NCBI GenBank assembly: GCA_023460875.1
Contig: JAEWOQ010000129.1
Coordinates: 1 to 12,193 of the forward strand
Origin: Pseudomonadota bacterium
GTDB lineage: Bacteria; Myxococcota_A; Polyangia; Polyangiales; Polyangiaceae
Reading direction: 5' to 3'
DNA length: 12,193 nt
How positions within the stretch are numbered: position 1 is the first letter of the stretch; every line of letters starts with the position of its first letter. This document shows positions 5,089 through 11,307 of this stretch, piece by piece. The notes under the pieces were generated by a model that did not search any database, had not been told where the DNA came from, and saw only the letters and a program-made list of their open reading frames with translations. A program made the translations under genes and the position numbers.

Positions 5089-7265
5089 GGTTCGGGCTCA
5101 TTCATCGCGTCATGACCGACGCGCTGGCGGTGCTCGGCTTGCTGGCCCTCCTCACGAGCGGCGAGCTCGATCCGTGGGTCTCCGGGCTCATCGTCATCGG
5201 GCTATTGGTCGCGCTGTTCCTGCCGAGCCGCTATCGACAGCAGCGCTTCTCCCGCTGGGCCGGCGTGTTCGCGCCCCTGGCGCTGCTGAGCGTGCAGCTG
5301 GTGCGGCTCACCACGGGCCCGGACCCCATCCCGATCATCGTCGAGTTCGCGGCTGGGCTGCAGGTGATCCGCCTCGCGACTCGCCGGGGCGCCGCCCACG
5401 ACCAGCAGGTGATCCTGCTGTCCCTGCTGCACCTGATCGCGGGCACCGTGCTGGGCGGCGGGCTCGCCTATGCCCTGTCGTTCGTCGGCTTCCTGGTGCT
5501 CACCCCTGGCGCGCTGGTGCTCAGCCACCTGCGCAGGGAGGTCGAGGGCAACTACCGCCAAGGGGCGCGGGACCGCACGGGCCTGCCCGTGGACGTGCCG
5601 CGCATCCTCCGCAGCCGCCGCGTCATCGGCCGCCCTTTCCTGTTGTTCACGTGCCTGCTGTCGGTCCCCGTCTTCCTGTTCACGGCGATCCTCTTCGTGT
5701 TGTTTCCCCGGGTCGGCGTGTCGCTGCTCATGGTGCAGCAGCCCCGCGCGACCCGCGTCGTGGGGTTCTCCGAGCGAGTCGACCTCGGCGGCGTCGGGAC
5801 CTTGCGCAGCGATCCCACCATGGCGATGCGCGTGCACTTCGCCTCGCTGCCCCCCCAACCACCGCCGCGCTTGAACCTCTACCTGCGCGGCGCCGTGTTC
5901 GACCGCTACGACGGCCGCTCCTGGAGCCGCACGCCGTACATGGGTTCCAGCCCGTCCGGGGCCAGCACGCTCGTCGTGCTCAAGCGCCGCCCGGATCTCG
6001 CGGGGGACCGGATGATGACGATCGATCTACAGCCCATCGATCCGCCCGTCGTCTTCGTGCCCGCCAACGCCGTCGCGCTGCGCTTGCGCACCCGCAAGGG
6101 TGAGCTCGGCTACCGCGCGCCGCAGATCTTCGCAGGGCTGCACGGCGAGCTCCGGTACCTGCAGACCGACAAGCGCGGACTCGAGTACGAGGTCTTTCTC
6201 CAGGGGGACGACGAACGCCTCCCCGAGCTGCTGCCCCCCGAGGAGGCCCAGAAATACCTGCAGGTGCCGCCGGATCTCTCGCCCCGCATCACGGAGCTCG
6301 CCCACCAGTTCGCGGGCGAGCATCGCGGAGCCCCCTTGCGCACCGCCCGGGCGCTGGAAGCGGCCCTGCGCACCAACTACCAGTACGATCTGACGTCGAC
6401 GGCCGGGGCCGCCCAGGACCCCCTCTACGACTTCCTCTTCGAGTCGAAGCGAGGTCACTGCGAGTTCTACTCGACCGCGATGGTCATGATGCTCCGCCTG
6501 CTCGACGTCCCCGCGCGCAACGTCACGGGCTTCGTCGGTGGGACCTACAACCGCTTCGGGGAGTTCTACGCCGTGCGGCAAGGGGACGCGCACTCCTGGG
6601 TCGAAGCCTATTTACCGGGGCGCGGCTGGACCCGGTTCGACCCGACCCCGCCCTCCAGCGCAGAGCCGCAGTCCGACGTCACCGGGATCGCCGCCTTCGC
6701 CCGGGAGGCGCTCGAGGCCATGTCCCAGCGCTGGAGCGAGCACGTGGTGGGCTACAACCTGGAGCGCCAGCTCAACTACCTGCAGAGCGTGCGCAAGCGC
6801 TGGCGCGAGCTGGCGCCCCGGGATCGTGCGGCGACGCCGAGCTTCTCCGGCCAGCGAAAGGCGCTGCTCTGGATGGGAGTCGCCGTGGGCCTGCTCGGGC
6901 TGTGGTGGTTGCTCCGCCGGCGGACCGGGCCTGGCGCCCAGGAGGGCGGGCCCGGGGCGCTCTCTCCGTCGGCCCTGCGCCCCGTCGAGCTGTATCGCAA
7001 GCTCGAGGCGACCCTCGCCGCGCGCGGTGTGGCCCGCCCCCCCGCCACTCCGCCCCTGTTGCACGCTCGCGTCCTCGTCGAGGCGGGGCACCCGACCGGC
7101 GAGGAGGCCCTCGCCTTGACCCAGCTCTACCTGCGGGCGCGCTTCGGCGCGATCCCCCTCAGCGCCGCCGAGGAGCAAGACTTCGAGGCGCGTGTCCAGG
7201 CCCTGCGCGTGCAGCGCGCTTCGGGGACCCATGACGTGTCCCCGAGCGGCGATCGCGCCGCTTGA
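5085..7265 (+). CDS. TgpA-like membrane transglutaminase (DUF3488-transglutaminase-DUF4129)
   Basis: A 726-residue integral membrane protein of the TgpA type. The N-terminal third (about 9-206) carries five or six hydrophobic segments (DUF3488 region). It is followed by a presumably periplasmic part with the transglutaminase-like core. The catalytic triad is visible: Cys459 in GHCEFYSTAMVMM, His503 in DAHSWVEAYL and Asp519 in RFDPTPP. A single C-terminal membrane segment (about 592-610) precedes a cytoplasmic DUF4129-like tail with ALTQLYLRARFG. The start is GTG at 5085, supported by GGAGG at 5074-5078; an ATG at 5112 is the alternative. The gene overlaps the DUF58 stop by 4 bp. Pseudomonas TgpA has transglutaminase activity and is needed for viability; the substrate here is unknown. 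The length and domain order are normal for the family. Confidence 0.95.
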   Translation: MRFGLIHRVMTDALAVLGLLALLTSGELDPWVSGLIVIGLLVALFLPSRYRQQRFSRWAGVFAPLALLSVQLVRLTTGPDPIPIIVEFAAGLQVIRLATRRGAAHDQQVILLSLLHLIAGTVLGGGLAYALSFVGFLVLTPGALVLSHLRREVEGNYRQGARDRTGLPVDVPRILRSRRVIGRPFLLFTCLLSVPVFLFTAILFVLFPRVGVSLLMVQQPRATRVVGFSERVDLGGVGTLRSDPTMAMRVHFASLPPQPPPRLNLYLRGAVFDRYDGRSWSRTPYMGSSPSGASTLVVLKRRPDLAGDRMMTIDLQPIDPPVVFVPANAVALRLRTRKGELGYRAPQIFAGLHGELRYLQTDKRGLEYEVFLQGDDERLPELLPPEEAQKYLQVPPDLSPRITELAHQFAGEHRGAPLRTARALEAALRTNYQYDLTSTAGAAQDPLYDFLFESKRGHCEFYSTAMVMMLRLLDVPARNVTGFVGGTYNRFGEFYAVRQGDAHSWVEAYLPGRGWTRFDPTPPSSAEPQSDVTGIAAFAREALEAMSQRWSEHVVGYNLERQLNYLQSVRKRWRELAPRDRAATPSFSGQRKALLWMGVAVGLLGLWWLLRRRTGPGAQEGGPGALSPSALRPVELYRKLEATLAARGVARPPATPPLLHARVLVEAGHPTGEEALALTQLYLRARFGAIPLSAAEEQDFEARVQALRVQRASGTHDVSPSGDRAA
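7245..7262. terminator. Hairpin at the end of the transglutaminase gene
   Basis: AGCGGCG-atcg-CGCCGCT is a perfect 7-bp-arm inverted repeat ending just before the TGA stop of the transglutaminase gene. Only 15 bp separate that stop from the stop of the converging cNMP-binding gene, so a shared terminator would have to lie within coding sequence, as this hairpin does. There is no T-run. The sequence AGCGGCG occurs again immediately after the stop codon. Terminator function is a guess. Confidence 0.3.
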
Positions 7266-7280
7266 GCGGCGCCTCAGCCT

Positions 7281-7811
7281 TCAACGCTCGGCTTGGCGAC
7301 CACGGTTCAGGTAGCCGTCGAACACGTTGGCGATCAGATCCGCCAGGATGCCGTCGGCGACCCGCAGGCGGCGGCTCATCTCCCGCGCCACGTTGAGCAC
7401 CACGAGCGCGTAGGCCTTCACGTCGTAGCGATACAGCGCCTCGAGATCGCTGGCCCCCACCCGCAGGAGGCGCGCCGGGGACAGCGCCCGCACCGTGGCC
7501 GAGCGCGGCTGCACGTCCACGATGCTCATGTCCCCAAACCAATCGCGGGGCCCGAGCACGGCCACGCAGGAGTCCGTCCCGCGCTTGCTCTTCTTGAGCA
7601 CCTCGATGTCGCCGTGCAGCACGACGTACATCTCGTTACCAGCCTCGCCTTCCCGAAAGAGCACGTCCCCCGGAGCGGCGTCCACCACCTCCAGGTGCTC
7701 GGCCAGGTGCTCGAGGGCGGCCTCGGTCAAAGCTCCGAACAAGCCGATGTCACGGAGCTCTGCGGTGGTGACCGTCGCCTTCTCGACGGAGCTGGAGGGG
7801 CTCTCGACCAT
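7281..7811 (-). CDS. Stand-alone cyclic-nucleotide-binding domain protein
   Basis: A 176-residue protein made almost entirely of one cNMP-binding (CRP-type) beta-barrel domain, about residues 22-135. The barrel motifs are GDVLFREGEAGNEMYVVLHG (48-67) and the phosphate-binding cassette WFGDMSIVDVQPRSATV (91-107). In the cassette Arg103, which contacts the cyclic phosphate in this family, is present, while the usual Glu of FGE is Asp94. There is no helix-turn-helix domain, so it is not a CRP-type transcription factor; a C-terminal helical region (about 136-170) follows. The start is ATG at 7811 with GAGAGG about 4 nt upstream. It follows the GNAT gene by 24 bp on the same strand, suggesting co-expression. 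It could bind cAMP or c-di-GMP, or have lost binding; which one cannot be told here. Confidence 0.9.
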   Translation of the reverse strand: MVESPSSSVEKATVTTAELRDIGLFGALTEAALEHLAEHLEVVDAAPGDVLFREGEAGNEMYVVLHGDIEVLKKSKRGTDSCVAVLGPRDWFGDMSIVDVQPRSATVRALSPARLLRVGASDLEALYRYDVKAYALVVLNVAREMSRRLRVADGILADLIANVFDGYLNRGRQAER

Positions 7812-7835
7812 GATGCCTCTCGGGTTCCCTGCGCC

Positions 7836-8273
7836 TCACAGGTTCTTGTTGAAAACGACCCGGGGCCGCGCCGGACCGGCGTAATCCTCGACGATCGTCC
7901 AGGTCCAGCCGGTCGCCTCGTGGAAGGCGATGGAGCCGTCGTTGCCCGTGTTCGCGACCGCCTTGAGGCGCCGACACCCGGCGGACCGCGCCTCCTCCTC
8001 GAAGCTCTGGTAGAGCACCTTGCCCACGCCGCGCCGGCGATAGTCCGGGTGGATGCCGACCAGGTGCACGTAGCCCGTCTTCGGCGGGCCGGGCGCGATG
8101 AACCCGAACAGGAACCCCACCATGATGCCGTCGTGCTCGACCACGCGGGCGAGGCTGCCGAGCTCGTAGAAAAAGATGGGGTGCGCCAGGGCGCTCGTCG
8201 GCCCGCCCCACCAACGGTCGATGACCTGCACGATGTGGTCGTAGTCCTGCTTCCCGAGAGGTCGCGTAATCAT
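7836..8273 (-). CDS. GNAT-family N-acetyltransferase
   Basis: A 145-residue protein of the GCN5-related N-acetyltransferase superfamily, which transfers acetyl from acetyl-CoA to an amine of a small molecule or protein. Motif A, the CoA pyrophosphate-binding segment, reads HLVGIHPDYRRRGVGKVLY (70-88), with R-R-G-V-G-K at 80-85. The later motif B region includes NDGSIAFHEATGW (111-123), where a helix and a beta-strand place the catalytic or substrate side. The length is typical of a single-domain GNAT. The start is ATG at 8273 with only a weak upstream GAG. The gene heads a two-gene unit with the cNMP-binding protein and diverges from rpe across 59 bp. The acceptor substrate cannot be told from sequence; the adjacent cNMP-binding gene raises the possibility of cyclic-nucleotide control. 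Confidence 0.92.
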   Translation of the reverse strand: MITRPLGKQDYDHIVQVIDRWWGGPTSALAHPIFFYELGSLARVVEHDGIMVGFLFGFIAPGPPKTGYVHLVGIHPDYRRRGVGKVLYQSFEEEARSAGCRRLKAVANTGNDGSIAFHEATGWTWTIVEDYAGPARPRVVFNKNL

Positions 8274-8283
8274 CTGCGCTCGA

Positions 8284-8325
8284 CGATACCACGCCGCTGG
8301 TCAGGGTGGGCGCCCTCGTGTATCG
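8284..8325. promoter_or_regulatory. Imperfect inverted repeat between the divergent GNAT and rpe genes
   Basis: CGATACCACG (8284-8293) and CGTGTATCG (8317-8325) are inverted copies apart from a one-base deletion, centred in the 59-bp divergent spacer. Such symmetry in a divergent promoter region would suit a shared operator, or simply outward-facing promoter elements. No clear -35/-10 pair was recognised. Confidence 0.25.
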
Positions 8326-8332
8326 AAGGCCC

Positions 8333-8995
8333 ATGTCGGCGTCCGTCCTCGTCGCACCCTCTATCCTCAGCGCCGACCTCGGTCACCTGGCCCGAGAAAT
8401 CGCCGACGTGGAGTCGGGTGGAGCCGACATGATCCACATCGACGTGATGGACGGTCGCTTCGTACCCAACCTCACCTGGGGACCACCCATCGTGCGCGCG
8501 GCGCGCCAGGTGACCCGGCTGCCCCTCGACGTCCACCTCATGATCGTGGAGCCCGACCGCTACGTGGAGGCCTTCGCCGAGGCGGGCGCGGACGTCATCG
8601 GCATCCACGTCGAGGCGGATCCCCACGCCCAGCGCACCCTCACCCGGATCCGCGAGCTGGGGAAGCGATCCTGCGTCACCCTGAACCCCCAGACGCCGCC
8701 CGCCGCCATCGAGTACCTGCTCGAGAGCGTCGATCAAATCCTCGTGATGAGCGTCAATCCAGGGTTCGGCGGACAGAAGTTCTTGCCGTTGGTGGTGCGG
8801 AAGATCGCGGAGCTCCGGCGGATGATCGACGAGCGCGGCCTGCAGGTGGACATCGAGGTGGACGGGGGCATCACGGAGCACACCGCCCCAGCCGTGGTCG
8901 CGGCGGGCGCCAACGTCCTCGTCGCGGGGGCAGCCATCTTCGGGCACGCAGACCGAAAGGGGCGCATCGATGCGATTCGTCGGGCGGCAGGCTGA
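8333..8995 (+). CDS. rpe: Ribulose-phosphate 3-epimerase
   Basis: A 220-residue cytosolic TIM-barrel enzyme that interconverts D-ribulose 5-phosphate and D-xylulose 5-phosphate in the pentose phosphate pathway. The family motifs are complete: APSILSADLGHL near the N-terminus, IHIDVMDGRFVPN (His35 and Asp37), LDVHLMI (His68), MSVNPGFGGQKF (139-150) and EVDGGI (Asp177). His35, Asp37, His68 and Asp177 are the expected metal and acid-base residues. The frame is open from a GTG at 8306, but the ATG at 8333 is preferred because GAAGG lies just upstream and the protein then begins as Rpe proteins normally do. The 3' end overlaps the next gene by 26 bp, implying co-transcription with a lipoprotein that has no obvious metabolic tie. 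Confidence 0.97.
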   Translation: MSASVLVAPSILSADLGHLAREIADVESGGADMIHIDVMDGRFVPNLTWGPPIVRAARQVTRLPLDVHLMIVEPDRYVEAFAEAGADVIGIHVEADPHAQRTLTRIRELGKRSCVTLNPQTPPAAIEYLLESVDQILVMSVNPGFGGQKFLPLVVRKIAELRRMIDERGLQVDIEVDGGITEHTAPAVVAAGANVLVAGAAIFGHADRKGRIDAIRRAAG

Positions 8996-10433
8996 GGCCC
9001 TCGAGCGGGCGCCCCACCGCGCGGCCCAGCTCGGGCTCTTGTCCCTGATGTTCGGGCTCGCCGCCTGCGGCGGGCGCGACGGCTCGAGCGCCGCCGCTCC
9101 CCCTCCGTCACCCTCGCCCCCCGCCGAGGTCTCCAGGGAGACAGAGACGGAGCAAGCGCCGGCCGACCGGGAGGCCCAAGCCTTGGTGGACGCCGCGTTG
9201 GCCAGGATCTCGGCGCTGCGGGGGCTCGCCCCCCGGGGACCGGTCGACGCCCGGCACCTGAGCGCTGCGGAGCTGGTGCGGGAGGTGGAAGGCAGCCTCG
9301 AGCGCCATGTCCCCCCGCGCGCCATCCAGGGGACCACCGAGATGCTCTTCGGGCTGGGCACCGTCTCCCCGAGCTTCGACTACCGCGCGAGCATCACGAC
9401 CCTCATGGGGACGGATCTGGCGGGCCTGTACGACCCAGACCACAAGCGGATGTTCCTGCGCGCCGATCTGGACGAGACCGCCCTCGAGGCGACCCTCCTC
9501 CACGAGCTCGTCCACGCGCTGCAAGACCAGCACTATGGCCTCGACCGCGTGCTGAAATGGCGGGAGGACGCCACCGACGAGCTCAGCGCCCTCAGCGCCC
9601 TGGCGGAGGGGGACGCCACCAGCGCGATGCTCGACGCCATGCTCGAGGAGACGGGCCGCGTCGCCTACGAGCTCCCCGCCGATCTGATCGAGACGCAGAT
9701 GCGCCTGATGACCGGCAGCGCCCACGATCACGCGGTGGTCCCGGGCATCCTCAAGCGCTCACTCATCTCGCCCTACGTGGACGGGCTGCGCTTCGTGAAC
9801 GAGGTGCGGCAGGAGCGGGGCTGGCGGGGCGTCGACGAGGTGTGGCAGCGACCCCCCGCCACCACGGAGCAGCTCCTGCACCTCGACAAGTACCGCGCCA
9901 ACGAAGGGGCAGAGGTCGTCGCCGTGCCCCCGGAGCCCCCCATCGCCCCTGCACAGGGCTCCTGGGAGGTGCTCTTGCACGACGTCTGGGGCGAACAGTC
10001 GCTCCGCCTCCTGTTCGAGGAGTGGGTGCCCACCCGCACGGCGGCGCTGAGCGCGACGGGCTGGGCCGGGGATCGGATCGCCCTGTTCAGCGTCGGAGAG
10101 CACCGGGCTCTGGCCTGGCACATCGTGGCGGACGACGAGGAGGCGGCCCAGCGAATGCACATCGCTTTCTTGCGGGGCGTCTTCGGAGAGGGATGGTCCG
10201 CCGATCCACGACCTGCGGCGGACGTCAGCGAGGAGACCGCCCAGGGCCACCTCGCCGCCGGCGAGCTGTGCCGCGAGCGGCCCTTGGCGGGCCCTTTCCT
10301 CGCCGAGCGCCGGGGACGGAGCCTCGCCGTCGTGGCAGGGCTCTACCGACGTCCAGCCTCTGGCGAAGCTCCCCACGCTGCCGGCAACTGCGCTCAGGCG
10401 CGTCAGTGGGCCGCGAGCGTCCTCGGAGATTAG
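8970..10433 (+). CDS. Lipoprotein with HExxH zinc-metallopeptidase signature
   Basis: A 487-residue predicted lipoprotein. A basic N-terminus leads to the hydrophobic stretch LGLLSLMFGLAAC, whose lipobox L-A-A-C places the acylated residue at Cys33, followed by a Ser/Pro-rich linker (about 36-60). In the middle is LLHELVHALQDQHYGLD with the zinc-binding HExxH (His178, Glu179, His182). The downstream Glu213 in ALAEGDA, 31 residues on, is a plausible third ligand as in gluzincin-type peptidases. I cannot name the exact family and the C-terminal half (about 250-487) is unrecognised. The start is ATG at 8970 with AGGGG upstream; no other start gives a signal sequence. It overlaps the end of rpe by 26 bp. 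It would act in the periplasm or outer membrane. The gene product is real with high likelihood; activity is inferred from the motif alone. Confidence 0.88.
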   Translation: MRFVGRQAEALERAPHRAAQLGLLSLMFGLAACGGRDGSSAAAPPPSPSPPAEVSRETETEQAPADREAQALVDAALARISALRGLAPRGPVDARHLSAAELVREVEGSLERHVPPRAIQGTTEMLFGLGTVSPSFDYRASITTLMGTDLAGLYDPDHKRMFLRADLDETALEATLLHELVHALQDQHYGLDRVLKWREDATDELSALSALAEGDATSAMLDAMLEETGRVAYELPADLIETQMRLMTGSAHDHAVVPGILKRSLISPYVDGLRFVNEVRQERGWRGVDEVWQRPPATTEQLLHLDKYRANEGAEVVAVPPEPPIAPAQGSWEVLLHDVWGEQSLRLLFEEWVPTRTAALSATGWAGDRIALFSVGEHRALAWHIVADDEEAAQRMHIAFLRGVFGEGWSADPRPAADVSEETAQGHLAAGELCRERPLAGPFLAERRGRSLAVVAGLYRRPASGEAPHAAGNCAQARQWAASVLGD

Positions 10434-10451
10434 CGCGGGGGCACCCGCTCT

Positions 10452-10709
10452 TCAGCGCGCGGCGGAGTGTTCGCCCGCCACACCCTTGGCGAACGGGCCA
10501 GCCCCCCCTGCGCCGCCCAGACCACCGTGAGGCGGTGGACCCTCGCCGTCCAACACCGGGGACCCCCCTCCCGTGCCGACGTTCCCCGTGCCCGGACCTC
10601 CCGGCTGTTCGGCGCCATCCCGCGCAGGCAGGTCTTCCACGGGGCTGAGCACGCAAGCGCCCACGAGGAGTCCCGCGCCCAGGACGAGCAGCCAGAACGT
10701 CCGGCGCAA
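10452..10709 (-). CDS. Small Gly-rich lipoprotein B (paralogue of the upstream gene)
   Basis: An 85-residue predicted lipoprotein of unknown function. I place the start at a TTG (10709-10707) because it directly follows the stop of the first lipoprotein gene with a 4-nt gap, has GGGGGAGGG about 7 nt upstream inside that gene, and gives a proper signal: two arginines, then FWLLVLGAGLLVGAC with lipobox V-G-A-C and Cys19. A longer reading from 10901 would run antiparallel to no signal and across the first gene, and is unlikely. The mature part opens CVLSPVEDLPARDG and then becomes Gly/Pro-rich and disordered. The opening matches the upstream lipoprotein (C-x-L-S-P-x-E-D-L-P-A), so the two are paralogues. 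Its stop lies 18 bp from the converging metallopeptidase gene. Confidence 0.68.
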   Translation of the reverse strand: MRRTFWLLVLGAGLLVGACVLSPVEDLPARDGAEQPGGPGTGNVGTGGGSPVLDGEGPPPHGGLGGAGGAGPFAKGVAGEHSAAR

Positions 10710-10713
10710 GGCT

Positions 10714-10995
10714 TTAGCCCTCCCCCTCAGCCCCGGCGGCCGCTCCAGCGACACCACCGACAGCGCCACCGGCGGCACCGTCGCTCGCCCCCCCGGTGGC
10801 CGACGGCGCCCCACCGCTTGCAGCAGCCGAGCCTCCGGCTCCGTCGCCTGGCCCGCCCCCGGTCGCCGTCGAGCCCCCGGCTCCGTTGTTCGGGTTACCA
10901 CCGGCCGGCAGATCTTCCGCCGGGCTCAAGTTGCAGGCGAGACCCACCAGCGTGACCGCGAGCCACTGGAATCGGCGTGCGTGGGCACAGAACAT
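10714..10995 (-). CDS. Small Gly-rich lipoprotein A
   Basis: A 93-residue predicted lipoprotein of unknown function. The N-terminus has an arginine pair (7-8), then FQWLAVTLVGLAC, ending in a somewhat unusual lipobox G-L-A-C with Cys21. The mature protein starts CNLSPAEDLPAGG and continues as low-complexity Gly/Ala/Ser sequence, a common type of disordered tail in myxobacterial lipoproteins. The start is ATG at 10995 with an excellent Shine-Dalgarno, GGAAGGAGG, about 4 nt upstream, which makes this small gene convincing. It is the first gene of a tandem pair; its paralogue begins 4 nt after its stop. Upstream lie a hairpin (11041-11055) and the 14-bp repeat array. No enzymatic domain is present, and a structural or binding role at the envelope is only inference. 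Confidence 0.78.
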   Translation of the reverse strand: MFCAHARRFQWLAVTLVGLACNLSPAEDLPAGGNPNNGAGGSTATGGGPGDGAGGSAAASGGAPSATGGASDGAAGGAVGGVAGAAAGAEGEG

Positions 10996-11040
10996 CGCCC
11001 TCCTTCCCTAGCATGGTCCGCGCCAACCAGGCGACGTCCC

Positions 11041-11055
11041 GGGGTGTGCCACCCC
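11041..11055. promoter_or_regulatory. Perfect hairpin in the leader of lipoprotein A
   Basis: GGGGTG-tgc-CACCCC forms a 6-bp-arm, 3-nt-loop inverted repeat, 46-60 bp upstream of the lipoprotein A start codon. If the transcript begins further upstream it would form a stable leader hairpin; otherwise it may be a small operator. No T-run follows on the minus strand, so a terminator for the prephenate dehydrogenase gene is less likely. Confidence 0.3.
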
Positions 11056-11150
11056 CGCAGTAAACCCCTGCCCTCGAGCTCCTACCGGGGCACCTCCAGT
11101 CGTAGCGCAATCGTCGGCGGCCCACTCTGGCACACTCCACGACTAGATTG

Positions 11151-11262
11151 GCGCGAACGGCCCTGCGCGAACGGCCCTGCGCGAACGGCCCTGCGCGAAC
11201 GGCCCTGCGCGAACGGCCCTGCGCGAACGGCCCTGCGCGAACGGCTCTGCGCGAACGGCCCT
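11151..11262. repeat. 14-bp tandem repeat array (8 copies)
   Basis: Eight head-to-tail copies of GCGCGAACGGCCCT, identical except for one C-to-T change in copy seven (11235-11248, reading GGCTCT). A decayed ninth copy (GCGCAAATGG) begins at 11263. The near identity indicates recent expansion by slippage or gene conversion. The array is intergenic, 156 bp or more upstream of lipoprotein A and 46 bp downstream of the prephenate dehydrogenase stop. Three units span 42 bp, close to four helical turns. It has no spacers, so it is not CRISPR. Confidence 0.95.
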
Positions 11263-11307
11263 GCGCAAATGGATGGGCGCGCCGATGAACGACGGTCGGT
11301 GGGGGCG

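Larger units (their letters stand above)
10996..11307. other. Intergenic region upstream of the twin lipoproteins
   Basis: This 312-bp gene-free stretch separates the stop of the prephenate dehydrogenase gene (minus strand) from the start of lipoprotein A (also minus). It holds the ribosome binding site of lipoprotein A (about 10999-11008), a hairpin at 11041-11055 and the 14-bp repeat array at 11151-11262. A promoter for the lipoprotein pair should lie between about 11010 and 11150, but I could not pick a convincing -35/-10 pair. Confidence 0.6.

Noticed and set aside
4661..6103. A 480-codon alternative-frame reading overlapping DUF58 and the transglutaminase
   Set aside because: Overlaps two well-supported genes in another frame; the product is Arg/Pro/Ala-rich with no motif.
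7281..7811. CRP/FNR-type transcription regulator
   Set aside because: There is no C-terminal helix-turn-helix; the protein ends about 40 residues after the cNMP-binding barrel.
11151..11275. Possible CRISPR array
   Set aside because: The 14-bp units are directly adjacent with no unique spacers and no cas genes are present; it is a minisatellite.
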